From contig NZ_JAIWNA010000007.1 of NCBI RefSeq assembly GCF_020216065.1, positions 124,001-188,000 of the forward strand: DNA of 64,000 nt, read 5' to 3'. This DNA comes from Nocardia rosealba. GTDB taxonomy: Bacteria > Actinomycetota > Actinomycetes > Mycobacteriales > Mycobacteriaceae. Positions 38,167 through 44,847 of this stretch are shown here, piece by piece; position 1 is the first letter of the stretch; each line of letters begins with the position of its first letter. The notes below the pieces were generated by a model, which was not told where the DNA came from, ran no database searches, and saw nothing but the letters and a program-made list of their open reading frames with translations. Made by a program: the position numbers and the translations under genes.

Positions 38167-38643
38167 TTACCGCGGCGTGACCCAGGTGGTGATCTCGGCG
38201 TGCACCACCTCGACGCCGTCCTTGTCGAAGATCGACACCGGCACCGTCAGCTCGCGCCCCTCGGTGATCGCCGCGAAATCGGGGATCTCGGCCAGCTTCG
38301 CCACCGCGCGCAACCCAGACTCGGCCTTCGCCAGGTACTGCACATTCATGCCCTTGGGGATCCAGCGATGGGTGGTCGGCACCGTCGCCTCGCTGAGCAT
38401 GCCCATCGCCACCTCGGCCAGATTGCACGCGGCGATGGCGTGGAAGGTGCCGAGATGATTGTGGATGCCGAACCATTTCGGCGAGGTCACCTCGCACAGT
38501 CCGGGCTCGAGCCGCACCACTTGCGGCAGCACCGTGCCGAAGTAGGGGACCCGGGCCACCATCCCGAGTGAGAACAGCGCGTGCCCGATGCGGTTGTCGG
38601 GCAGCTTCTTCCAGCCGCGGTACGTCGCGGTTTCCTGTGCCAT
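38167..38643 (-). CDS. Hotdog-fold DUF4442 protein, possible acyl-CoA thioesterase
   Basis: This 158-aa single-domain protein resembles the DUF4442/PaaI-like hotdog group. It has the conserved segment GIHNHLGTFHAIAACNLAE, where PaaI thioesterases carry HNxxGxxHxxA. It also has KGMNVQYLAKAE in the second half and ends in the strand VEVVHAEITTWV. Relatives hydrolyse or bind acyl-CoA thioesters; which substrate is used here is unknown. A nearly perfect 22-bp palindrome lies six bases upstream of the ATG, so a dimeric repressor probably controls the gene. The NatAB-like pair follows 49 bases downstream and may be co-transcribed. Confidence 0.8.
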   Translation of the reverse strand: MAQETATYRGWKKLPDNRIGHALFSLGMVARVPYFGTVLPQVVRLEPGLCEVTSPKWFGIHNHLGTFHAIAACNLAEVAMGMLSEATVPTTHRWIPKGMNVQYLAKAESGLRAVAKLAEIPDFAAITEGRELTVPVSIFDKDGVEVVHAEITTWVTPR

Positions 38644-38648
38644 CCCCG

Positions 38649-38670
38649 TATCTTACTCAAAAGTAAGATA
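38649..38670. promoter_or_regulatory. 22-bp palindromic operator, TetR-type
   Basis: tatcttact and its exact complement agtaagata are separated by four bases (caaa). The site is immediately upstream of the hotdog-protein start codon, where a bound repressor would block transcription. The TTACT-N4-AGTAA core resembles operators of TetR-family regulators. The cognate regulator is not identified. Confidence 0.65.
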
Positions 38671-39091
38671 AGCGGGAAGCCCACTGACCAGCGCTGGTGA
38701 CCCGCCAGCTACCATGGTCGAGCACAGTCCGATCAGTGACCGATGCCTCATGCCCCCCGATTTGAAGACCTTTGTCGGCATGGTGCATACTGTTCGGGTT
38801 GCCTTGCGCAGGATCGTCGCCCTTCGGGGCCGACGGGTCGAGCAGGGCAGGCAGCAGTTGTGTATCCCACCGGTTCGCCGGTGTGGATACGTTCGGGACC
38901 ACGTTGTAGCAAAAAGGGCGACACGCCCGACCGCGTGGACCGGAGAACCATGACAGATGAACAGCGGCGAGGACTGGGCGGTGCCCGGTGGCGATCTCGA
39001 AACCTCACGTGTGTTCGGGCTGTGCAAATGAGGGTGGTGCGGGAGCTTGCTCCTGTGACCACGAAGGAAAGCGGAGAAAAGGACACTTAGC
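38671..39091 (+). promoter_or_regulatory. Leader and promoter region of the S10 operon
   Basis: This stretch of about 420 bases has no convincing gene; its short open frames lack a good ribosome site. A candidate sigma-A promoter is TTGAAG (38762-38767), 18 bases, CATACT (38786-38791), followed by a G+C-rich leader of about 300 bases. The sequence gcccttcggggccgacgggtcg after it could fold. GGAAAGCGGAGAAAAGGA before 39092 is the ribosome-binding region of rpsJ. A long leader fits a ribosomal operon controlled after transcription starts, but no known regulatory RNA was recognised. Confidence 0.5.
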
Positions 39092-39397
39092 GTGGCGGGA
39101 CAAAAGATCCGCATCAGGCTCAAGGCCTATGACCACGAGGCGATCGACGCGTCTGCGCGCAAGATCGTGGAGACGGTGACCCGCACCGGCGCCCGTGTGG
39201 TCGGGCCTGTGCCGTTGCCCACCGAGAAGAACGTGTACTGCGTCATCCGTTCGCCGCACAAGTACAAGGACTCGCGCGAACACTTCGAGATGCGTACACA
39301 CAAGCGCCTCATCGACATCCTCGACCCGACGCCGAAGACGGTCGACGCGCTCATGCGCATCGACCTGCCGGCCAGCGTCGACGTCAACATTCAGTGA
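39092..39397 (+). CDS. rpsJ: 30S ribosomal protein S10
   Basis: This 101-aa S10 is a 30S head protein that also takes part in transcription antitermination as NusE. The start is GTG after a purine-rich ribosome site. Typical segments are QKIRIRLKAYDHEAID at the N-terminus, GPVPLPTEKN mid-protein and HKRLIDILDPTPKTVDALM near the end. The length matches other actinomycete S10 proteins. It is the first gene of the operon and sits behind the leader; rplC starts 14 bases after its stop. Confidence 0.98.
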   Translation: MAGQKIRIRLKAYDHEAIDASARKIVETVTRTGARVVGPVPLPTEKNVYCVIRSPHKYKDSREHFEMRTHKRLIDILDPTPKTVDALMRIDLPASVDVNIQ

Positions 39398-39411
39398 CGG
39401 GGACTCGAGAT

Positions 39412-40077
39412 ATGACTGACAACAAGAACCGGCCCGCAGCCGGCATCCTGGGCACCAAGCTCGGCATGACCCAGGTCTTCGACGAGAAGAACCGCGTCGT
39501 CCCGGTCACCGTCATCAAGGCGGGCCCGAACGTGGTCACCCAGATCCGCACCGTGGAGCGCGACGGCTACTCGGCCGTCCAGATCGCTTTCGGCGCCATC
39601 GACCCGCGCAAGGTGAACAAGCCGGTTTCCGGCCAGTTCGCCAAGGCCGGTGTCACCCCGCGCCGCCACGTCACCGAGATCCGCGTCGCGGATGCCTCCA
39701 CCTTCGAGGTCGGCCAGGAGCTTTCCGCCGACGTCTTCGAAGAGGGCACCTACGTCGACGTGACCGGAATCAGCAAGGGCAAGGGCTTCGCAGGCACCAT
39801 GAAGCGTCACGGCTTCAAGGGCCAGGGCGCCTCGCACGGTGCGCAGGCTGTGCACCGTCGCCCGGGTTCCATCGGTGGCTGTGCCACTCCCGGCCGCGTG
39901 TTCAAGGGCATGCGCATGTCGGGCCGTATGGGTAACGACCGCGTGACCACGCAGAACCTGTCGGTTCACAAGGTCGACGCCGAGAACGGCCTGCTCCTGG
40001 TCAAGGGTGCCATCCCCGGCCGCAAGGGCAACGTCGTGATCGTCAAGAGCGCCGTGAAGGGTGGTGCGCACGCATGA
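39412..40077 (+). CDS. rplC: 50S ribosomal protein L3
   Basis: This 221-aa L3 is an early assembly protein whose long loop approaches the peptidyl-transferase centre. Characteristic stretches are GILGTKLGMTQVFDE, GFAGTMKRHGFKGQGASHG and GRVFKGMRMSGRMGNDRVT. ATG 39412 is used because GILGTKLGMTQ then lies at the normal distance from the N-terminus; the frame extends only six codons further upstream. Its stop overlaps the start of rplD as ATGA. Confidence 0.98.
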   Translation: MTDNKNRPAAGILGTKLGMTQVFDEKNRVVPVTVIKAGPNVVTQIRTVERDGYSAVQIAFGAIDPRKVNKPVSGQFAKAGVTPRRHVTEIRVADASTFEVGQELSADVFEEGTYVDVTGISKGKGFAGTMKRHGFKGQGASHGAQAVHRRPGSIGGCATPGRVFKGMRMSGRMGNDRVTTQNLSVHKVDAENGLLLVKGAIPGRKGNVVIVKSAVKGGAHA

Positions 40078-40763
40078 CCAGCTCCGCAGTTAACACGGAG
40101 AAGAAGGCCGCTAATCTCACGCTGACCGTCAAGGCTGCAGGCGGCAAGACCGAAGGCACCGTCGACCTCCCCGCGGAGATCTTCGACGTGACCGCCAACG
40201 TCGCGCTGATGCACCAGGTCGTCATCGCGCAGCTGGCCGCCGCTCGCCAGGGCACCCACGCCACGAAGACTCGTGGCCAGGTCTCCGGTGGTGGCAAGAA
40301 GCCTTACCGCCAGAAGGGCACCGGCCGCGCCCGCCAGGGTTCGACCCGTGCGCCGCAGTTCGCCGGCGGTGGCACCGTCCACGGCCCGCAGCCGCGTGAC
40401 TACAGCCAGCGGACCCCCAAGAAGATGAAGGCCGCCGCCCTGCGCGGTGCCCTGTCCGACCGGGCCCGCAACGAGCGCATCCACGTGATCACCGAACTGG
40501 TCTCGGGTCAGACCCCGTCGACCAAGGCCGCGAAGAGCTTCCTGTCCGAGCTGTCGGACCGCAAGAAGTTCCTCGTCGTGGTCGGTCGCGAGGACGTCGC
40601 CGCGTGGAAGAGCGTGGCGAACCTGCAGAACGTGCTGCCGATCGCCCCGGATCAGCTCAACACCTACGACGTCCTCAACAGCGACGAACTGGTGTTCAGC
40701 GTCGAGGCCCTGAACGCGTTCGTTCACGGTCCCGCCGAGGCGGCCCAGGAGGAGAGCAAGTGA
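40074..40763 (+). CDS. rplD: 50S ribosomal protein L4
   Basis: This 229-aa L4 lines the peptide exit tunnel through its extended loop. The loop is recognisable as QVSGGGKKPYRQKGTGRARQGSTRAPQ cut by conserved glycines, followed by GGGTVHGPQPRDY. In some bacteria L4 represses its own operon; no such leader structure was proven here. It overlaps rplC by four bases and rplW by four bases, so translation is coupled. Confidence 0.98.
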   Translation: MTSSAVNTEKKAANLTLTVKAAGGKTEGTVDLPAEIFDVTANVALMHQVVIAQLAAARQGTHATKTRGQVSGGGKKPYRQKGTGRARQGSTRAPQFAGGGTVHGPQPRDYSQRTPKKMKAAALRGALSDRARNERIHVITELVSGQTPSTKAAKSFLSELSDRKKFLVVVGREDVAAWKSVANLQNVLPIAPDQLNTYDVLNSDELVFSVEALNAFVHGPAEAAQEESK

Positions 40764-41065
40764 GCACCATCGCCGACCCCCGCGACATCCTGCTCGCACC
40801 GGTCATCTCGGAGAAGTCCTACGGACTGATCGAGGAAGGTACCTACACCTTCCTGGTGCACCCGGATTCGAACAAGACGCAGATCAAGATCGCCGTCGAG
40901 AAGGTTTTCGGCGTCAAGGTCACCAGCGTCAACACCGCCAACCGTCAGGGCAAGCGCAAGCGGACCCGCTTCGGTTACGGCAAGCGCAAGGACACCAAGC
41001 GCGCGCTCGTGACCATCTCGGCCGACAGCAAGCCCATCGAGATCTTCGGAGGACCGGTCGCGTAA
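40760..41065 (+). CDS. rplW: 50S ribosomal protein L23
   Basis: This 101-aa L23 sits at the tunnel exit and is a docking site for trigger factor and SRP. GTG 40760 overlaps the rplD stop (GTGA). It gives the usual N-terminus with DILLAPVISEKSYGL, followed by TFLVHPDSNKTQIK and the basic QGKRKRTRFGYGKRKD loop. The longer open frame from 40604 lies inside rplD and is not used. Confidence 0.98.
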   Translation: MSTIADPRDILLAPVISEKSYGLIEEGTYTFLVHPDSNKTQIKIAVEKVFGVKVTSVNTANRQGKRKRTRFGYGKRKDTKRALVTISADSKPIEIFGGPVA

Positions 41066-41098
41066 GCGGCTGGCGATCCAGAAAGCAGAGAAGAACTC

Positions 41099-41935
41099 AT
41101 GGCAATCCGTAAATACAAGCCGACTACACCGGGCCGTCGTGGCTCGAGTGTCTCGGACTTCGCCGAGATCACCCGGTCGACGCCGGAGAAGTCGCTGCTG
41201 CGCCCGCTCACCAAGTCCGGTGGTCGTAACGCGCACGGTCGCATCACCACGCGTCACCGCGGTGGCGGTCACAAGCGTGCCTACCGTGTCATCGACTTCC
41301 GTCGACTGGACAAGGACGGCATCCCGGCCAAGGTCGCTCACATCGAGTACGACCCCAACCGCACCGCCAACATCGCACTGCTGCACTTCGCCGACGGCGA
41401 GAAGCGCTACATCATCGCGCCGAAGGGCATCAAGCAGGGCAGCCCGATCGAGTCCGGCCCCACGGCCGACATCAAGCCGGGTAACAACCTGCCGCTGCGC
41501 AACATCCCGACCGGTACCACGATCCACAACGTGGAGCTGCGTCCGGGCGGTGGCGCCAAGATGGCCCGTGCCGCTGGTATGAGCATTCAGCTGCTGGGCA
41601 AGGAAGGGCCGTACGCGACCCTTCGTATGCCCTCCGGTGAAATCCGCCGTGTCGACGTGCGCTGCCGCGCCACCGTCGGCGAGGTCGGCAACGCCGAGCA
41701 GTCGAACATCAACTGGGGCAAGGCCGGCCGTATGCGCTGGAAGGGCCGTCGTCCTACCGTCCGTGGTGTCGTCATGAACCCGGTCGACCACCCGCACGGT
41801 GGTGGTGAGGGTAAGACCTCCGGTGGTCGCCACCCGGTCTCCCCGTGGGGCCAGCCTGAGGGCCGTACCCGCAAGCCCAACCGCCCGAGCGACAAGCTCA
41901 TCGTCCGCCGTCGCAAGACCGGCAAGAAGCGCTAA
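41099..41935 (+). CDS. rplB: 50S ribosomal protein L2
   Basis: This 278-aa L2 is needed for subunit joining and peptidyl-transferase function. Conserved parts are KSGGRNAHGRITTRHRGGG near the N-terminus, the RNA-binding middle region with GNNLPLRNIPTGT, and the C-terminal NPVDHPHGGGEGK holding the functionally important His. Full family length. A 33-base gap with AGAAAGCAGAGAAG precedes it. Confidence 0.98.
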   Translation: MAIRKYKPTTPGRRGSSVSDFAEITRSTPEKSLLRPLTKSGGRNAHGRITTRHRGGGHKRAYRVIDFRRLDKDGIPAKVAHIEYDPNRTANIALLHFADGEKRYIIAPKGIKQGSPIESGPTADIKPGNNLPLRNIPTGTTIHNVELRPGGGAKMARAAGMSIQLLGKEGPYATLRMPSGEIRRVDVRCRATVGEVGNAEQSNINWGKAGRMRWKGRRPTVRGVVMNPVDHPHGGGEGKTSGGRHPVSPWGQPEGRTRKPNRPSDKLIVRRRKTGKKR

Positions 41936-41950
41936 AGGAGGAGGTAAGAA

Positions 41951-42232
41951 ATGCCACGCAGCCTCAAGAAGGGCCCGTTCGTCGACGACCACCTCCTGAA
42001 GAAGGTGGACGTCCAGAACGAAAAAGGCACCAAGCAGGTCATCAAGACCTGGTCGCGTCGCTCGACCATCATCCCCGATTTCATCGGTCACACTTTCGCC
42101 GTCCACGACGGTCGCAAGCACGTCCCGGTGTTCGTCTCGGACAACATGGTCGGCCACAAGCTCGGTGAGTTCGCGCCGACCAGGACGTTCAAGAGCCACG
42201 TCAAGGACGACCGGAAGAGCAAGCGGCGATGA
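41951..42232 (+). CDS. rpsS: 30S ribosomal protein S19
   Basis: This 93-aa S19 of the 30S head, partner of S13, contains PRSLKKGPFVDDHLLKK at the N-terminus and TIIPDFIGHTFAVHDGRKH mid-protein, both hallmarks of the family. It has a strong ribosome site (AAAGGAGGAGG) and overlaps rplV by four bases. Confidence 0.98.
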   Translation: MPRSLKKGPFVDDHLLKKVDVQNEKGTKQVIKTWSRRSTIIPDFIGHTFAVHDGRKHVPVFVSDNMVGHKLGEFAPTRTFKSHVKDDRKSKRR

Positions 42233-42642
42233 CTGAAACCAACACCGAAACGGTTCAGAACCCGACTGCCCGCGCTACCGCTAAGCATGTGCGGGTCACC
42301 CCGATGAAGGCGCGTCGCGTCGTGGACATGGTCCGCGGCAAGCGTGTCGAGGACGCGCTGGCCATCCTGCGGTTCGCCCCGCAGGCCGCCAGCGAGCCGG
42401 TGGCCAAGGTCGTGGCTTCGGCCGCGGCGAACGCCGAGAACAACCTCGGCCTCAACCCGGCCACCCTGGTCATCTCGACTGCTTTTGTCGACGAGGGTGC
42501 CACCATGAAGCGTTTCCAGCCGCGGGCCCAGGGCCGCGCGTTCCGGATTCGCAAGCGCACCAGCCACATCACCATCGAGGTCGAGAGCGTGCCCACTGCC
42601 GGCGCTGCCACTCGTAGCCGCCGGAAGGGAGGGGCAAAGTAA
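42229..42642 (+). CDS. rplV: 50S ribosomal protein L22
   Basis: This 137-aa L22 binds 23S rRNA domains and its hairpin lines the exit tunnel near the macrolide site. It reads RATAKHVRVTPMKARRVVDMVRG at the start, split here by the basic core. The C-terminal hairpin is RFQPRAQGRAFRIRKRTSHI. A short Ala/Arg-rich tail follows. It begins with ATGA overlapping rpsS, and rpsC starts immediately after its stop. Confidence 0.97.
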   Translation: MTETNTETVQNPTARATAKHVRVTPMKARRVVDMVRGKRVEDALAILRFAPQAASEPVAKVVASAAANAENNLGLNPATLVISTAFVDEGATMKRFQPRAQGRAFRIRKRTSHITIEVESVPTAGAATRSRRKGGAK

Positions 42643-43440
42643 ATGGGACAGAAAATCAACCCCCATGGCTTCCGCCTCGGTATCACCACCGACTGGAAGT
42701 CGCGTTGGTACGCGGACAAGCAGTACGCGGAATACGTGAAGGAAGACGTTCAGATCCGCAAGCTCCTCGCCACTGGCATGGAGCGGGCCGGCATCTCGAA
42801 GGTCGAGATCGAGCGCACCCGTGATCGCGTCCGTGTGGATATCCACACCGCGCGTCCCGGCATCGTGATCGGTCGCCGTGGCGCGGAGGCCGACCGCATC
42901 CGCGCCGAGCTGGAGAAGCTCACCAAGAAGCAGGTTCAGCTGAACATCCTCGAGGTCAAGAACCCCGAATCGGATGCGCAGCTGGTTGCTCAGGGTGTTG
43001 CCGAGCAGCTGTCGAACCGTGTGGCGTTCCGTCGCGCGATGCGTAAGGCCATCCAGTCGGCCATGCGTTCGCCGAACGTCAAGGGCATCCGTGTGCAGTG
43101 CTCGGGCCGCCTCGGTGGCGCCGAAATGTCGCGCTCGGAGTTCTACCGTGAAGGTCGCGTCCCGCTGCACACGCTGCGCGCGGACATCGACTACGGCCTC
43201 TACGAGGCCAAGACCACCTTCGGTCGCATCGGCGTGAAGGTCTGGATCTACAAGGGCGACATCGTCGGTGGTCGTCGTGAGGTGACCGCTGCCGCTGCCG
43301 CTGCTCCGGATCGCCAGCGTCGCGAGCGTCCGAGCCGCCCCCGTCGGTCCGGCGCCACTGGCACCACCGCGACCAGCACCGAGGTCGGTCGCGCCGCCAC
43401 CGCAGTGGCGGAGGCTCCGGCAGAGAACAAGGAGGGCTGA
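42643..43440 (+). CDS. rpsC: 30S ribosomal protein S3
   Basis: This 265-aa S3 lies at the mRNA entry channel and has helicase activity in the ribosome. It starts MGQKINPHGFRLGITTDW. The KH domain carries GIVIGRRGAEADRIRAELEKL. The conserved C-terminal half includes SGRLGGAEMSRSEFYREGRVPLHTL, read with family spacing. An Ala/Arg-rich tail of about 45 residues extends the C-terminus, as is common in actinomycetes. Confidence 0.98.
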   Translation: MGQKINPHGFRLGITTDWKSRWYADKQYAEYVKEDVQIRKLLATGMERAGISKVEIERTRDRVRVDIHTARPGIVIGRRGAEADRIRAELEKLTKKQVQLNILEVKNPESDAQLVAQGVAEQLSNRVAFRRAMRKAIQSAMRSPNVKGIRVQCSGRLGGAEMSRSEFYREGRVPLHTLRADIDYGLYEAKTTFGRIGVKVWIYKGDIVGGRREVTAAAAAAPDRQRRERPSRPRRSGATGTTATSTEVGRAATAVAEAPAENKEG

Positions 43441-43443
43441 CGC

Positions 43444-43860
43444 ATGCTGATGCCCCGTAGGGTCAAGCACCGCAAGCAGCACCACCCCAGCCGCTCCGGC
43501 ATGTCCAAGGGCGGCACCGCGGTGGCGTTCGGTGACTACGGCATCCAGGCTCTCGAGCCTGCCTACGTCACCAACCGTCAGATCGAGTCGGCGCGTATCG
43601 CGATGACCCGCCACATCAAGCGTGGCGGCAAGATCTGGATCAACATCTACCCCGACCGCCCGCTCACCAAGAAGCCTGCCGAGACCCGCATGGGTTCCGG
43701 TAAGGGTTCGCCGGAGTGGTGGGTCGCGAACGTGAAGCCCGGTCGGGTCATGTTCGAGATGTCTTACCCCAACGAGGAGACCGCTCGCGAGGCCCTGCGC
43801 CGCGCGATGCACAAGCTCCCCATGAAGTGCAGGATCGTGACCAGGGAGGAGCAGTTCTGA
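43444..43860 (+). CDS. rplP: 50S ribosomal protein L16
   Basis: This 138-aa L16 is close to the A-site tRNA. It begins MLMPRRVKHRKQHHPSRSG and includes GGKIWINIYPDRPLTKKPAETRMG, both typical. It lies three bases after rpsC. Its stop codon shares one base with the rpmC start (TGATG). Confidence 0.98.
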   Translation: MLMPRRVKHRKQHHPSRSGMSKGGTAVAFGDYGIQALEPAYVTNRQIESARIAMTRHIKRGGKIWINIYPDRPLTKKPAETRMGSGKGSPEWWVANVKPGRVMFEMSYPNEETAREALRRAMHKLPMKCRIVTREEQF

Positions 43861-44099
43861 TGGCTACCGGAACACCGGCCGCAGAGCTCCGCGAGCTCAA
43901 CGAAGAAGAGCTCGTGGCCAAACTGCGCGAGTCGAAGGAAGAGCTGTTCAACCTGCGCTTCCAGATGGCGACGGGTCAGCTCGACAACAACCGTCGTCTG
44001 CGCGTCGTCCGCCACGAGATCGCGCGCATTTACACGGTCATGCGTGAGCGCGAGCTCGGCCTGGCCACGGCGCCCGCGGGCAAGGGAGATGCGGCATGA
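43860..44099 (+). CDS. rpmC: 50S ribosomal protein L29
   Basis: This 79-aa L29 is a two-helix protein near the tunnel exit. The recognisable core is AAELRELNEEELVAKLRESKEELFNLRFQ, with the second helix carrying RRLRVVRHEIARIYTVMRER. ATG 43860 gives the normal length; the frame continues upstream inside rplP but is not needed. It overlaps rpsQ by four bases (ATGA). Confidence 0.97.
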   Translation: MATGTPAAELRELNEEELVAKLRESKEELFNLRFQMATGQLDNNRRLRVVRHEIARIYTVMRERELGLATAPAGKGDAA

Positions 44100-44365
44100 G
44101 CGAGAAGAAGGAAGAGCGCGGCAGCCGCAAGGTTCGTAGCGGCTACGTCGTCTCGGACAAGATGAACAAGACGATCGTCGTCGAGCTGGAAGACCGTCAC
44201 CGGCACCCGCTCTACGGCAAGATCATTCGCACCACCTCCAAGGTGAAGGCGCATGACGAGAACGAGATCGCCGGCGTCGGCGACCGCGTTCAGCTGATGG
44301 AGACCCGTCCGCTGTCGGCCACCAAGCGCTGGCGTCTGGTCGAGGTCCTGGAGAAGGCCAAGTAA
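44096..44365 (+). CDS. rpsQ: 30S ribosomal protein S17
   Basis: This 89-aa S17 is a primary 16S rRNA-binding protein with an OB fold. Family features are RKVRSGYVVSDKMNKTIVV, KVKAHDENEIAGVGDRVQLMETRPLS and the end TKRWRLVEVLEKAK. It is the last gene of the S10 operon and is followed by a strong terminator. rplN, the usual next ribosomal gene in most bacteria, does not follow; a similar break is known in Mycobacterium. Confidence 0.98.
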   Translation: MSEKKEERGSRKVRSGYVVSDKMNKTIVVELEDRHRHPLYGKIIRTTSKVKAHDENEIAGVGDRVQLMETRPLSATKRWRLVEVLEKAK

Positions 44366-44397
44366 GGTCCCTCCTCGATCCATCGAGATCGTTGCCA

Positions 44398-44432
44398 CGA
44401 AGGCCCGTTTCCCTCTGGGAAGCGGGCCTTCG
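44398..44432 (+). terminator. Terminator of the S10 operon
   Basis: The hairpin cgaaggcccg ... cgggccttcg continues inward as tttccc / gggaag around a tct loop. It lies 33 bases after the rpsQ stop and is followed by tcgtg. It separates the ribosomal operon from the accessory genes. Confidence 0.9.
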
Positions 44433-44449
44433 TCGTGTCGCGGGCTAGG

Positions 44450-44467
44450 TGATATTGCCGGATATCA
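44450..44467. promoter_or_regulatory. Inverted repeat before the antitoxin gene
   Basis: tgatat and its complement atatca are separated by six bases and end seven bases before the antitoxin start. Antitoxins of this kind usually bind such repeats to repress their own operon, so this is a likely autoregulatory site. Confidence 0.5.
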
Positions 44468-44473
44468 TGCGGA

Positions 44474-44665
44474 ATGGCCATAACACTGCATCTCGACGGC
44501 GATGATGGCCGGCGCATGACCGAGCTGGCCGAGCGTCTCGGACTGAGCGAGCAGGATTTGGCGCAAGAGGCAATTCGCAGGTACGTCGCTGGGCACGAGG
44601 CGTTCGGTGCGGTGGTCTACTCGATCATGGACGAGCACGCCGTGCTGATGCGGCGGCTTGCGTGA
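44474..44665 (+). CDS. Ribbon-helix-helix-type antitoxin
   Basis: This 63-aa protein starts with a short beta-like stretch (AITLHLDGDDG). Two helices follow (RRMTELAERLGLSEQDLAQEAIRRYV), the pattern of CopG/RHH DNA-binding antitoxins. The C-terminal 20 residues (EAFGAVVYSIMDEHAVLMRRLA) would be the toxin-binding tail. It overlaps the next frame as GTGA, the usual layout of antitoxin-toxin pairs. The downstream toxin appears broken, so this looks like an orphan antitoxin. Family membership rests on pattern and context. Confidence 0.7.
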   Translation: MAITLHLDGDDGRRMTELAERLGLSEQDLAQEAIRRYVAGHEAFGAVVYSIMDEHAVLMRRLA

Positions 44666-44847
44666 GCTACCTCGGTTGCACCGAGAGCGTCGTTGTTGCC
44701 CGCGAGGAGCTTGGACTCTTGGTCCGAAAGGGATCGCAGGCCTCAGCCGGTGAAGGCGTAGGGGTGGCGGATTTTTCGGGCGAATTCGACGACGTTGGTG
44801 ACGGTTTTGCCGGGGACGCCTACTTCGGCGCCGATGCTGCGGGCTGA
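44662..44847 (+). pseudogene. Truncated Doc/Fic-type toxin remnant
   Basis: The frame starts with a GTG that overlaps the antitoxin stop. Its first 24 codons read SYLGCTESVVVAREELGLL plus VRKG, resembling the N-terminus of Doc toxins (YLxLEDALxxAREELGLxVRDxGLL). After that the frame becomes low-complexity sequence antisense to the next gene and never shows the HPFxxGN motif of the active site. It therefore looks like a toxin gene cut off after about 70 bases. The Doc assignment rests on this short stretch and on position. Confidence 0.5.

Noticed and set aside
38714..39090. Short open frames in the rpsJ leader
   Set aside because: They overlap each other on both strands, lack good ribosome sites and show no protein-like pattern; the region is better explained as promoter and leader.
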